From Crotalaria pallida (taxonomy: Eukaryota > Streptophyta > Magnoliopsida > Fabales > Fabaceae): a stretch of DNA of 64,000 nucleotides. The stretch's first letter is position 1. Each line of letters begins with the position of its first letter. The notes under the pieces are model-generated. The model saw nothing but the letters and a program-made list of their open reading frames with translations, ran no database searches and was not told the DNA's origin. Location: the NCBI GenBank assembly GCA_037953625.1, contig CM075650.1, forward strand, positions 46,566,206-46,630,205. Reading direction: 5' to 3'. Position numbers and translations under genes: made by a program. Below, one piece after another: positions 32,621 to 45,330 of the stretch.

Positions 32621-34356
32621 TACCGTACACCACTAGGATTTGGATTACCCGCTAGGTAATTGGCACACCTGTCTAGGGACTTGAAACACCTGCCCAGGAC
32701 TTTACACCCATCCAGACCATCACCTGTAGGACTATGTACTTTTACCAATCCATTAATTATTCCAATTATTGGTGTGGAAAACTGATCCTGTGGGTCACTC
32801 GGCGCCTATAGGGCGATTTGGCCTGATGGGTAATTGGCCTGGCAGGTAATTGGCCCTAACAGGTAATTGGAACACCTAGCCGGGTACCTAGTGTTCCGGG
32901 CCCCACTGATCAGTTTTCACTTTAGTTACCTTTACCATTTTCAATTAATCAACAGTCCAGTCCATTAATTATAAACCATAATCAAAATTCCACCAACAAT
33001 CACAAATATGCATATTTATCATCCATTCCTAATCATCACATTCCAATTCCAACAAATATATAAAAATTACCATTTCCAAATAACCACACATATATTCATA
33101 AATAAGCATTTATCATCCATCATCATAAATATTTCCAATTATTCACATTTAGGGTCTCACTCTACAGTTAGCATTTATAACCATTTTCCCTTATTATAAC
33201 ATAATCCAATCTATCCATTTGCAATTCATATAATCATTTCACAACCAATATCCCTTTAGTACTTAAATTAGCTCTACATATTTTCAATAGACATAAACAC
33301 CCTTAAATAACCAAATCGTACCGTAACATTCAATTTCTTTCAAGTTACTCCTTATAATTATCTTTTACTTCCATTATATAACATTTCCATTTCATTTGAC
33401 CATTTACATCACCTATTATTCAGCATTAATTCACGATAACCCACAGATACCACTTAGTGAGCATAACATAATATCAACAGATAACAACACACTTGAAGAC
33501 AACATATATCAGTCGACATACTCAGGTATGTCTCAGAGTGCTTAACATAAATCATCTCCCTAGGGTTCTTCACTTCCTACTTATTTAATATACAAAAATT
33601 AAACATTAACAATTTCCAAAATAACAACATTAACCAATATATTACCATTACCCTTCCTTAATTCTAATTACCTCTTAATCCATCACCCACAACCCAACTC
33701 AACTATTAAACTCAAATCCTATTATAAACCCCAGCTATCCCTAACTCAAAGTGTGGAAAAGAGACTCCCCTTACCTTGGAGAGAGAGAAGACTCATTTGA
33801 AGCTCCAAGGACCTTGAATCTACTCCCGGTCTATCCGATTTCCCGCTCCCTAAACCGATTCCCATCAGATCCTTGGGATTGGAGGAGAGAGAAAGTGCCC
33901 TAGATGAGAGAGAGAGAGCTTCGAGGAGAGGGAGAAACACCATGGGTGAGGGAAGGAAGGAGAAAGCATGAGGGAGGTGATGAATCTCCATGGGTGAGGG
34001 CTTGGAAGGCATGATTTGGGTGCTTGATGGTGTTTGGGGGTGGTTTGGGGGAGGTAGAGAGAGATTGGTGCGGAGATAATGAGAAAGGAGGGGTGGCTGG
34101 TGCGTGTTTAAAAGGATCTGGTGCGTGAAATCTGCACCGTCGCGCCTGGGCGCGGATTCTGGCGCTCGAGCGCGAGCGCACGCATCTGATGCGCGAGTTG
34201 ATTCGTCGCGCGCACCTGGGCGAGTGGGGGCCTCGCCTGGGCGGGTTTTTCACTGTCTGGTGCACCAATGAACAGTGCACCCGCCTGGGCGAGCTGGAAG
34301 CGCGCCTGGGCGAGAATCAGATTTCAAATCTTCGATTCGCTGTAACTTTTTCATCA

Positions 34357-34421
34357 ACCGTCGGATCGGGTCCAAATTTTCAGACAAGCTTCTTAACCCC
34401 ATAAACTTCATATCCAACGGT
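34357..34421. promoter_or_regulatory. Paired inverted MSA-like motifs, 55-bp spacing (D left LTR)
   Basis: ACCGTCGGAT at 34357 and ATCCAACGGT at 34412, start-to-start 55. The same pair is in the right LTR at 40694 and 40749. Confidence 0.55.
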
Positions 34422-34685
34422 GGAATTTATTTTCCTAGCATCCTATAATAAATTCCTAATTTTCTCTTTTCGGTCGATTTCTAACATCTAAAACGCCGAT
34501 TTAACCCCCGATTTCGCTTAGATAATTTTGCTCTAAGCTACGAATGCCTTCTACACAACCTCTAGTACTTATAATTATCACTCACCTTACTCCCAAAATT
34601 CTTTAAGCAGTTAATCTATCTATTCTCTACACTATAAACCTATTAACTCGCTAATTAGGCTTGGAATTAAATTAGGGATGTTACA

Positions 34686-37600
34686 ATTCTCCCCCACTTA
34701 TTGGAATTTCGTCCCCGAAATTCCTTTCAACATCCTTAATTGGAGAACCATCCCGAAGAAAGGTTTCTAAGCTATGAGGACTACTTCACTTTGATTCTAC
34801 TCCCCTACTTAGAATCGGCATACCGTTTCGCATGAGTACACCCCTAAGCTCTTGTACTCATTGAGGAGTACCGACAATGGTTTAATTTAGTCCGCCTCAA
34901 AGCGAAGATCCTATCGGTTTTGTAAGATCAGCTGGGTTTCTCTTCGGAATTCTACATCAAAGGTTAGAGCGGGTACTATTACACCCTAAACACTATTACC
35001 CTCAAGGGTTGATTATACTCCAGCTCCAAAATCTAACACTTATCCTATTCCTAGGCCCTAGCCAACCACAATCATTATTCAAGCAAGCATAGGTCATGTA
35101 ATCGTCATTCAAGAGTTAAAACATACACCACAGCAACTCATAATATCATATACTTCAAGTATCACATCATACCAGTTTCAAGCATACATACAAACTTCCT
35201 AGCAACATGAATTTAAAACAACGACATGACTCTACCCTACTTTCTCCTAAGTTAGTTCTTGTCTACCTTATTCAACTTAGGGCTAACTCCTACCTCTACA
35301 CACATACACATAACAATCACCACACTTTTGAAAATCGGTCCAAAAAGGGGTTCGGGGAAAAGGATTTGTTCGATTTGCAATCATAAATACATTTTCATCA
35401 TTTCAATTCCCCAGTGCTATGAAACTTGCGCAAGTGGTGTCCCTGTATAAAGAAGAACATTATTATAAATTTTCAGGTCAGTCAGAGTTCCTTAAGTTCA
35501 TTTAAAAATAGCACGCAACCTCCAATGACCTCAAGATTTAAAGGGACAACACCGGAACGTAACCAAAGGTTGAATAGAATTATCAAACCGATCAGAGCAC
35601 GTTAAATTCATTTTATTAAAAACACAGATGTTGCTCCAATTGGCTTGATAGATTACATGAAACTTTGGTTCAACCTTCGGGCATTTATGCAAAAATTTCC
35701 AAATCAATCAAGTGACCCAGCCCAAAAATTTAGTTTTCTATTTTCTGTAAAAACCTTGATATTCCGGCAACCACCTAACCGGAACACTAATCTTTTAAAT
35801 CATTGGTTTAAACAGCCACCAGATATGGAGATTTAGAATTTAGCAAAAAGATTCCATACTAGTGATGATTTTAGAAAAACAGTTTTGCATTTATAGAACA
35901 AAATCCTTTGAAAACAGGTTCCTTCCTGGATGAAGGAACAAGGAATTTACTTGAAAGTTCATTGAAACACTGAATTGGTGCACGTCACCATAAAGAGCTA
36001 CCTTTATCTAGTTTCACAAGAATCTAGATGGGGAAGTGTAATCTTGTTTCAATTGGTCAGACTCAAAGAAAAGGGATATGCCATTACTTTAAACAAAATT
36101 AGTTTAGTAAGTTTTCAAAGTTTAGAACAATTACATTCCCTTTTTCTTCAAGTTTGAAAATTGAGTTTCGTTCCAAGTGGACTGGGGTTTGTATATGGAG
36201 AATTCCTATTTAATCGACGAGTGACTTGGTTAAAGCACATGGGTTAAATCACCGATCGGTTACTTAGAAATTCTCGCATCCTTCATCATTTTCTTAAAAA
36301 TTTATCGTGTAACCTTACAATCTATTTGGTATGATTGTGGTTCGGTGCACCATCTTGAAACTCATTTTGAACATTCATATTATCAAACAAACAATCATGA
36401 TATTATTCACTCACAATACCAAGCACATAGGTAAATCAGACAATCACAAATATGTATAATTAATAGTCCTATCTATCCTAGGATTTCACCACTACTAGCT
36501 AGTTCCATAATCTTAGCAGTTCACCAGGGACTATCTAGGATTCCTACTCCTACGACAAAACACAAAAAGTGCATAATTTGGAAGTCAATTTTAAGCATTG
36601 GCGAAACTTAAAACCATCCAAGCTCATACATAAAGTATATGCATGTACTTAAGACATATGTAATGCACAAAAATCATTTAGCCCAACACCTAGTATTTAT
36701 ATAGTATCATCCTGTGTGTTATATATACACATATACATGTAGAACAACACATACACATATATATAGATATAGATGCACACCTCTACTATTATGGACCTAA
36801 TCCCAAAACTTGTGCAAAGACCTCCCGATTGAATTTAAACCCTTAGTTCTGCTTGAGTAACAAAAAGAATATCTTGTCATGTATAAATCCAAGTGTTGTC
36901 ACTTGGGGGTTTAAGTTCAATCAATCTGAATTGCCAGGATTCCCTACTTACCTTTTGTTTAGTATCAAAGTTATCGAAACTAAACTAGTGGTGGAGTCAG
37001 CTACTAATCTAATATAAAAGTTTTTTTTGTTCTTTCTGGATTCTAATTTAAGCGATACGAACTAAATCACTCGTTTAGATTAGAATCGAGCAAGAAGTTA
37101 TTTTGATTCTCCTGGTTCCACCTCTAATTTCCGTCCGTTTACTTTAATGCTAAACTTATTCCACATATGAACATATGTCGAGAACCTTTCTATTGAGTTT
37201 GAACCGCTTCCCCAAGTTAGGCAAAAATCCTTTTATACTCGCCAATCAAATTGATGTACTTCAGCGATTTAAATTCAATGATCGGTACTCAATGCTTGTT
37301 TCACACTTGGCCTCACAGTAGTTTGAATCGAGATTAGCTATGGAATTAACCATTAGTTTAATTTTAAGCATTCTCTTCCGTTCTCTCGGATACTAGCCCA
37401 ATCAATGTGACTTTAAGCACTTGATTAGATGAGCATCGAGATTCTAATTTATAAAATCCATATGGTTCCATTTCAAATCTCCATCCAACTACTTTGATAC
37501 CCAGCTACTTGTCAAACCCACGTATTCAAGTAGTAAGCAATTAAACACAACGAAACAAAGAGAATCATATAATTGGCATTAAGGTTTCATACATCGGAAA

Positions 37601-38191
37601 TCGTTTACAACTTCACGAAAGTACACAAACTCTTGAATGTCGGTGACTTCACCTCCCAATAGATATTATGTCGGATTGGCCATTTCCAACACTACATTTA
37701 ATCGGTGGTAGTAGTCCTCGCAATTCGGTTGAATTCCTGTACTACATGTTCGAATGCTTAATTAGATTTCCTTTGTATAAAACTTTTACTTTCGATTAGT
37801 CCAAAAACTCAACATTTATGCTCTCGACTAATCGTGTTAATACCACTTAGGTTTCCTGTTTGCAATTGGGTGAATACTCAGAATATCTAATTCTTTGAAT
37901 CACTAAGGGATCCTGCTTAGTTTCCAAAGAATTCGATTCTCTTTTCACTTTCATAAAAATTTCTTAGTTTAACACTTTTTGCTATTTACCATTTGCAAAC
38001 ATAAACTCATTCAGTTCATTGCAAATATACACAACCATAGTATCAAATATATATAAATCCACTAGTTATTCAGAAGTTTTCACTTGTATGGGTCTCACCT
38101 CTGGTCAAGAAGCTTGAGATGAGAGTGTCGCAGCGGGATCGAGATTACTTTCCCTCAGGTCGAAAGGAAGAAACTGCTCTGACACCATAAA
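34686..38191 (-). mobile_element. Element D internal region (non-coding)
   Basis: Polypurine tract 34686-34700 (minus TAAGTGGGGGAGAAT), then the 9-bp-arm hairpin at 34703-34724. It is otherwise AT-rich with no ORF above about 65 codons. TATATA microsatellite-like stretch near 36718-36770. Near the right LTR the minus strand TGGTGTCAGAGCAGTTT is the primer site. Confidence 0.85.
38173..38187 (-). other. Primer-binding site of element D
   Basis: Minus strand TGGTGTCAGAGCAGT, one change from the tRNA-iMet-type TGGTATCAGAGC, four bases from the 5' LTR. Confidence 0.75.
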
Positions 38192-41022
38192 TGTAACACC
38201 CCGATTTTATTATGAATGATAATAAATAACGTTTAAAAATAAATATAGGAATTTAAATTTTCTTTTACAAATCAGAGTTCGCAAATAACGTTGGGGGCTT
38301 TCAATTACAATATAATATAATACACATTGAGTTCCTTTCTTTCGACTGATCCGCTGAGCACCCTGATCTCCAAGTTCCTTGCTCATACACCTAAAATGTT
38401 AACCACATAAGGGTGAGACCTTTTCACAACACAGTGAATCAGAAGATAATTTAAAGCTCATAATATAAACTCAAGAATAACAATCAAATCAAGTCAGGGA
38501 TCAACCAATTCATTTCATTCCCATTTCCTTATACATTCCCTTTTTATCCATTTTCCATTATCCCTTTTTCCTTTCCTAAATCCTTTCCATTGCCATGTTC
38601 ATTATTTATTCCCTTTAATTCCTTTATCAATTCTACTTTCATTTTCTTTATTCATTTTCCATTATGTGTAACCTCAGTCAGAGATCTACACCTTACCATC
38701 GCGTGTAACCCCAAACAGAGATCTACACACGGTGTATGCAACCACAAACAGTGATCTGCATACACTGTGTATGCAACCACAGACAATGATCTGCATACAC
38801 TCCATCTCGTTTATGTAACCTCAAGCAGAGATCTACATAAACTTTCCTTTTTACTTTTTACCTTTTCATTATTCATTTTCCATTAATGTGTGTAATCCCA
38901 AGCAGAGATCTACACACAGTTTAAGCAACCACAGACAGTGATCTGCAAACACTTCCATTTTTACCGTACACCACTAGGATTTGGATTACCCGCTAGGTAA
39001 TTGGCACACCTATCTAGGGACTTGAAACACCTGCCCAGGACTTTACACCCATCCAGACCATCACCTGTAGGACTATGTACTTTTACCAATCCATTAATTA
39101 TTCCAATTATTGGTGTGGAAAACTGATCCTGTGGGTCACCCGGCGCCTATAGGGCGATTTGGCCTGATGGGTAATTGGCCTGGCAGGTAATTGGCCCTAA
39201 CAGGTAATTGGAACACCTAGCCGGGTACCTAGTGTTCCGGGCCCCACTGATCAGTTTTCACTTTAGTTACCTTTACCATTTTCAATTAATCAACAGTCCA
39301 GTCCATTAATTATAAACCATAATCAAAATTCCACCAACAATCACAAATATGCATATTTATCATCCATTCCTAATCATCACATTCCAATTCCAACAAATAT
39401 ATAAAAATTACCATTTCCAAATAACCACACATATATTCATAAATAAGCATTTATCATCCATCATCATAAATATTTCCAATTATTCACATTTAGGGTCTCA
39501 CTCTACAGTTAGCATTTATAACCATTTTCCCTTATTATAACATAATCCAATCTATCCATTTGCAATTCATATAATCATTTCACAACCAATATCCCTTTAG
39601 TACCAAATTAGCTCTACATATTTTCAATAGACATAAACACCCTTAAATAACCAAATCGTACCGTAACATTCAATTTCTTTCAAGTTACTCCTCATAATTA
39701 TCTTTTACTTCCATTATATAACATTTCCATTTCATTTGACCATTTACATCACCTATTATTCAGCATTAATTCACGATAACCCACAAATACCACTTAGTGA
39801 ACATAACATAATATCAACAGATAACAACACACTTGAAGACAACATATATCAGTCGACATACTCAGGTATGTCTCAGAGTGCTTAACATGAATCATCTCCC
39901 TAGGGTTCTTCACTTCCTACTTATTTAATATACAAAAATTAAACATTAACAATTTCCAAAATAACAACATTAACCAATATATTACCATTACCCTTCCTTA
40001 ATTCTAATTACCTCTTAATCCATCACCCACAACCCAACTCAACTATTAAACTCAAATCCTATTATAAACCCCAGCTATCCCTAACTCAAAGTGTGGAAAA
40101 GAGACTCCCCTTACCTTGGAGAGAGAAGACTCATTTGAAGCTCCAAGGACCTTGAATCTACTCCCGGTCTATCCGATTTCCCGCTCCCTAAACCGATTCC
40201 CATCAGATCCTTGGGATTGGAGGAGAGAGAAAGTGCCCTAGATGAGAGAGAGAGAGCTTCGAGGAGAGGGAGAAATACCATGGGTGAGGGAAGGAAGGAG
40301 AAAGCATGAGGGAGGTGATGAATCTCCATGGGTGAGGGCTTGGAAGGCATGATTTGGGTGCTTGATGGTGTTTGGGGGTGGTTTGGGGGAGGTAGAGAGA
40401 GATTGGTGCGGAGATAATGAGAAAGGAGGGTGGCTGGTGCGTGTTTAAAAGGACCTGGTGCGTGAAATCTGCACCGTCGCGCCTGGGCGCGGATTCTGGC
40501 GCTCGAGCGCGAGCGCACGCATCTGGTGCGCGAGTTGATTCGTCGCGCGCGCCTGGGCGAGTGGGGGCCTCGCCTGGGCGGGTTTTTCACTGTCTGGTGC
40601 ACCAATGAACAGTGCACCCGCCTGGGCGAGCTGGAAGCGCGCCTGTGCGAGAATCAGATTTCAAATCTTCGATTCGCTGTAACTTTTTCGTCAACCGTCG
40701 GATCGGGTCCAAATTTTCAGACAAGCTTCTTAACCCCATAAACTTCATATCCAACGGTGGAATTTATTTTCCTAGCATCCTATAATAAATTCCTAATTTT
40801 CTCTTTTCGGTCGATTTCTAACATCTAAAACGCCGATTTAACCCCCGATTTCGCTTAGATAATTTTGCTCTAAGCTACGAATGCCTTCTACACAACCTCT
40901 AGTACTTATAATTATCACTCACCTTGCTCCAAAAATTCTTTAAGCAGTTAATCTATCTATTCTCTACACTATAAACCTATTAACTCGCTAATTAGGCTTG
41001 GAATTAAATGAGGGATGTTACA
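38192..41022 (-). mobile_element. Element D 5' LTR
   Basis: 2831 bp, over 99% like 31851-34685 by eye. It repeats all the substructures: hairpin repeats 38665-38955, cassette about 40474-40658, motif pair 40694-40758. Confidence 0.93.
40694..40758. promoter_or_regulatory. Paired inverted MSA-like motifs, 55-bp spacing (D right LTR)
   Basis: ACCGTCGGAT at 40694 and ATCCAACGGT at 40749. Confidence 0.55.
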
Positions 41023-41027
41023 CTTCA

Positions 41028-41283
41028 CATAATTTATATGAACTTAAAAGAGGTTTTCAAATGCTTACCACGCTTCCGAAATAGTTAAAAGAACAACATA
41101 TAAGAAAGCTCAGACTCTCACTATACTATACTCCGCAAAATCTTCATTATTACCTAGCAATGATACTCAACTACTTCTTAAAACAAGCTATAGTTCTAAC
41201 TCTAAGTTACTCGCTTGGTGAGTAAGCTGCAGGAGTAATAAGTTACTCCAATAGGCCGAGGAAAACTGCTTTGATACCAAAAA
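41028..41283 (-). mobile_element. Element C internal region, part 4 with primer site
   Basis: Last 256 bp of the internal region of C. On the minus strand TGGTATCAAAGCAGTTTTC (41279-41261) lies four bases from the 5' LTR and is the primer site, with one mismatch to the tRNA-iMet complement. Confidence 0.8.
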
Positions 41284-41974
41284 TGTAACACCATACTTTA
41301 TCTACCCATAGATACCCATTAATTAAAATAGAGGCTTAAAAATTTCTTTTCAATTATATAAAATCCACCGTCAAATGGACGGAGTTTTCTTTGTTTATTG
41401 GATTTTTTTCCAAAATTAGTTTAACCTGCTCATTTTCAGAGAAACATATTTATAATTCATCAGAGGCCAGCAGGGCCCAAAATAGAGTTCAGTCCATATA
41501 TTACAACCTTTCCAAAAAAAATAAGTCTAAATTTCAAGACTTCTAGTTTCCAAATATAAAATAAAAGAAAATACATCAAATGCCTCCCATAATACAAAGT
41601 ATACGACCAAAATAGTGGTCTCCCCAAAAATACCCTACACTCCACATAATGGAGTGTATTTCCTGCTCGGCCAGACTCGTGTATGCTCCTTCGGTACCTG
41701 TAAAATATAGCAAGAAGGGTAGCATGACACAGAACTTGGAAAGATAGCTTCTAAGAAGCATAGCAATAAACTAAGCCCTACTTACTCGCTAACAGTTTAA
41801 CAACCATACCCACATTTCTTCTAAAATCACATCCTAATTCCAACTCTGTTAACCATAACCTTTCCATTATCCATTTATACTTAACATTTCCATAACCATT
41901 TTTATTAGTTATTTCCTTTAATTCCTTAATCATTTCCATTGTCCATTCCGTTATCCAGTTTTCCTTTTCACTTT

Positions 41975-42427
41975 GTATGCCTCCTCAGGTCAGAGGCCCA
42001 CATACTATTCTTATTTAACATGTATGCATCTTCAGGTCAGAAGCCTACATACATGTTACTTAATGAATGTATGCATCCACAGGTCAGGGGCCTACATACA
42101 TTTATCTCATTTTAATATATTAATTAATTGATAAATGTATGCATCCGCAGGTCAGGGGCCTACATACATTTATCTCATTTTAACATATTAATTAATTGAT
42201 AAATGTATGCATCCACGCATCCACAAGTCAGGGGCCTACATACATTTATCCCATTTAAACATATTAATGAATTGATAAATGTATGCATCCACTGGTCAGG
42301 GGCATACATACATTTATCTCATTTTAACATATTAATCAATTGATAAATGTATGCATCCACAGGTCAGGGGCCTACATACATGCCACAATATAAATGTATG
42401 CATCCTCAGGTCAGAGGCCTACATACA
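41975..42427. repeat. Minisatellite of hairpin units in C 5' LTR
   Basis: About eight ATGTATGCATCC ... TACATACAT units. One unit near 42207 has an internal partial duplication (GCATCCACGCATCCACA). Confidence 0.9.
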
Positions 42428-43721
42428 TTCATATTCTTAATTACCCCTATTATTTCACTTTTTACCATTAATTACTTCTTAGCACAATTTACAGTCAATT
42501 ATCCATTATTAATTTCTCTACATACTCAATTGTCATACGAGCTCATAATTAAACAATTCGGGCACAAATAGTCACACATTCACATCTATCATTAAAATCA
42601 GTTATGCATTCTCTACAATCTCTAACAATCAACAGATAACCAGCAATTCAGTCGACATACTCAGGTATGTCTCAGAGTACCATAATAAGTTAGCTCCCTA
42701 GGGTTCTTCACTTCCTAACTTAATAACATATAAAAAGAGCTTATTCTAAACCCTCCAATTAGTATATAAATCAACTATCCTATAAATTTATTCTCCACAA
42801 CTAACTACCTACACCTAGCTATCACTATAACATCCTTAGAATCTATGTCCCAAATAAAGGTAATACAACCCCTCTTACCTTCCTAATGGGAGATGATGAT
42901 AGGCTTCAAACTCTAACCCTCTCCTTGATGCTTGAGCTCCCTAGCCTTAACTTCCTTATTCCTTGATTTTGTACCCACTATGGCCCTTGAATTCCTAGCT
43001 TTAATCTCCTACTCCTTGTCCTTGACGATGAGGTTTATGGGTATAACTCTCCCTAGTTGTTAGGTTTACAAATCCATGGAAATAGAGAGGAAGAGGGGCC
43101 ACGAATTTAGAGAGAGGGAGGGAAGGTTTGTTGGCTATTTCTTTGTTGTTCTTGAGTGGAGATGGTGGGTGAGTTGATGTGGTGGCTTGATTTATGATGC
43201 TTGGTGGTTGGTGGGGATTTGGTGTTCATGGGTGCCTGAAGGGGGATGGGAAGAAGATGATAGAAGAAGAAGAAGAAGGAAGTGGGTTGGTGTTGGTGGC
43301 TTTGTTTTATTTATGGTGCCCCTTGCAAAGAAGAAAGGATCGGGTGGCTGGGAAGGCATGACTTGGTCCCCAAGTCCAAATCCAACGGCTGGGATTACTT
43401 CAGCAGCCCGCGCGCACCTGGGCGCGGATTGGCGCGCCTGAGCGCGAGGTCAGCACCAGCTGGTGCTGCAGGACGAGTTGATGCGCGCGTTGGTAGGGCT
43501 GGTGCGCGCAGTTCCGCACCAGACTCGCTTGGGCGAAAACCTGGTTGCTGCAGCGAGTGAATGCGCTGCATCAGATGCGCGCCACGGGGCCGCATTCGCT
43601 GGAGCGAGGATGCGCGCGCTGGAGCGAGAAAGCCCCAGGTCTGGTGTGTGATTCATGCACCCTGGTGCGCCTAGGACGCACCGGTGGCTCCAAACTTCAA
43701 TTCACCATAACTTCTTTGTTG

Positions 43722-43786
43722 ACCGTCGGATCTTGCTCAAATTTTGAGACAAGCTTCCTAAGACCCTTATCTTCACATCCAATGGT
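43722..43786. promoter_or_regulatory. Paired inverted MSA-like motifs, 55-bp spacing (C right LTR)
   Basis: ACCGTCGGAT at 43722 and ATCCAATGGT at 43777. Confidence 0.55.
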
Positions 43787-44056
43787 GGGAATAGGGTTTA
43801 GAGTTGTAGATATTTTACTCCTAATTTTCTTGCACCGGATGGTTTCTAACACTTAAAACCCCGATTTAACTCCCGATTTAACTTTGTTAATTCTATTTCT
43901 TGACACTGACGCCTCATACACATCCCCTGGTACCTAAAGGTACTGCTAACCTTCCGCCCGAAATTCTTTAAACAATTAATCTACCCATTCCTCTTCTCTC
44001 TAAATCTATTACCACTCTAATTATACTTGGAATTAAATTAAGGATGTTACATTCCA

Positions 44057-44534
44057 CGCGTCCTGACAAGGTTAAAAATGAAGAAACTTTGTGATTTTCA
44101 GCTTAAACCGCCTTAAAATTTTGCAAATGCAGACGCTCTAATCGGTGTCTGGTTTTACTAACCGGTTAGCCACTGATACAAATTCAAAAATTAAATATAA
44201 TTCACTGTTGTGCTGAAAAATTAATTTAAAAAGTTTTACTTCTCACAACATAATTTCCACCGTTGGATGTGAATATAAAAAGGTTAGGAACCTTGTATAA
44301 AAATTTGAGCAAGATCCAACGGTAGTAAACGAAAGAGATACAGTCCAATATTTGCATGATATTTTACCAAAACTATTATTTTCTTAAAATGCTTTACTTT
44401 GATCTTTCTTGCCACAACTATTTTATTTTCAAAATGTGTTTCTCTTTGTTTATTTCTCCAAAATGCTTTCCTTAAAATAATTTTCAATAATAAAATGATC
44501 ATTTATTCTTTTTATAAAAATGAGGAATGTTACA
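44057..44534 (-). mobile_element. LTR N, U3 part
   Basis: Minus strand starts TGTAACATTCC at 44534. The motif pair is at 44259-44323 (ACCGTTGGAT and ATCCAACGGT, spacing 55) and an ACCGGTTAG-type cassette at 44124-44175, then the TTCCA target of element C. It continues at 2217 downward. It is probably a solo LTR, since no polypurine tract adjoins 44535. Confidence 0.5.
44259..44323. promoter_or_regulatory. Paired inverted MSA-like motifs, 55-bp spacing (LTR N)
   Basis: Perfect 10-bp inverted repeat ACCGTTGGAT / ATCCAACGGT with AACGG cores in both arms. This is the most symmetric copy in the window. Confidence 0.6.
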
Positions 44535-45330
44535 GTTAACTGATTTTGTAACCAGTTAACGCATCAGTATTTGCTCAAAATGGTACATTCAACACATATT
44601 TCACTAGTTAATCAAATACTTAACCAGTTAAACCTACAGAGGAACAAGAATCAGCTTGAATTAAGGGATTAAGACATAAATCTTAGGGATTTCAATTTCC
44701 TATTTAATCCAATAATCCTAAAAATAATTAGGATACACGTAAGGGCATGGAAGCAAAGATAGAATTTGAGATATAAGACATGTAAAGATTAAGCTTAGAA
44801 TATAAAACATGTTATCTACATACTTTAAGTCCATGCGAATTCTATAGAAAGTCTTTGAATTACATGATCTTAGGCTAATTTCCTTAAGGCAAAAGCACAA
44901 ACCCTTCTTGGATTCCAAAGATTTCATTTCCTTCAGTTGTTAGATCCTTGTCCTCTCGGCTGGAAGCTGTCAAAAAGGCGGTTAGAAACCGATGCATTCA
45001 ATTCCTTACTTCTTGGCATGGATACAACCAGGTATGCCAATGCCAAGTGGGGGAGAACCTAGTATTCAACCTAGATATTGTCCTAGAGGCAAAGAAAATG
45101 AAACCTAGCCAAGTGGAAGCCATGAGGAAAGCCGTGCGGAAACAAGACATAGGATGTCCTAGTGTAAGTATGAAAGCGCCAAGGAGTATGGACTTAGAAG
45201 TATCCCAAGTGGGAGAATGGAACCGAAGGGAAGTAAAAACCATGGTCGAGAGCCTTGTCAAAGGGATGGTTCTCCATTTAAAGAACTAAACGGAATTTCG
45301 AGGACGAAATTCCAGTAAGTGGGGGAGAAT
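44535..45330 (+). mobile_element. Element J internal 3' end (LARD-like)
   Basis: The first ~110 bases carry GTTAACTG/CAGTTAAC-type paired palindromes. The remainder leads to the hairpin GGAATTTCG/CGAAATTCC (45292-45313) and polypurine tract TAAGTGGGGGAGAAT (45316-45330), as in C and D but on the plus strand. An open stretch 44948-45289 has no ATG start and contains an internal near-duplication (GGAAGCTGTCAAAAAGGCGG and GGAAGCCATGAGGAAAGCCG); I do not call it a gene. Confidence 0.65.

Larger units (their letters stand above)
31851..34685 (-). mobile_element. Element D 3' LTR
   Basis: TGTAACACCCCG ... GGGATGTTACA. It contains hairpin repeats (32325-32620), a GC-rich cassette (34139-34318) and the 55-bp motif pair (34357-34421). 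ORFs at 33746-34404 arise from the cassette and purine-rich sequence. Confidence 0.93.
31851..41022 (-). mobile_element. Element D: complete non-coding LTR retrotransposon (LARD)
   Basis: 9172 bp, TSD CTTCA (31846-31850, 41023-41027). LTRs at 31851-34685 (2835 bp) and 38192-41022 (2831 bp) differ by about 20-25 substitutions and small indels by eye (under 1%). The internal region of 3506 bp matches the summed internal length of C (about 3.5 kb) and shares diverged sequence with it, but has no recognisable gag or pol. The polypurine tract lies at the left LTR and the primer site at the right LTR, so the strand is minus. Confidence 0.95.
2218..44051 (-). mobile_element. Element C: non-coding LTR retrotransposon (LARD) with four nested insertions
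   Basis: Flanked by TSD TTCCA (2213-2217 and 44052-44056). It has two homologous LTRs (2218-19126 interrupted; 41284-44051), a polypurine tract next to the left LTR and a primer site next to the right LTR, so it lies on the minus strand. Without insertions B, L, M and D it measures about 2.7 + 3.5 + 2.8 kb. No gag or pol can be recognised, so it is a large retrotransposon derivative that would need pol supplied in trans. The 3' end motif GGAATTTCG/CGAAATTCC plus GTGGGGGAGAAT is typical of Tekay/del-like chromovirus relatives. The first base of the left LTR has changed (CGTAACACC instead of TGTAACACC). Confidence 0.9.
41284..44051 (-). mobile_element. Element C 5' LTR
   Basis: 2768 bp, TGTAACACCATAC ... 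GGATGTTACA, homologous to the split 3' LTR with clearly more differences than seen within A or D, so C is the oldest of the nest. It holds the hairpin minisatellite (41975-42427), the GC-rich cassette (43408-43690), the motif pair (43722-43786) and the empty B site ATTCT (43890-43894). Confidence 0.93.

Noticed and set aside
44948..45289. 113-codon ORF just before the polypurine tract of J
   Set aside because: No ATG start, no domain, and no counterpart ORF in D or C at the same place. The internal near-duplication suggests a non-coding repeat.
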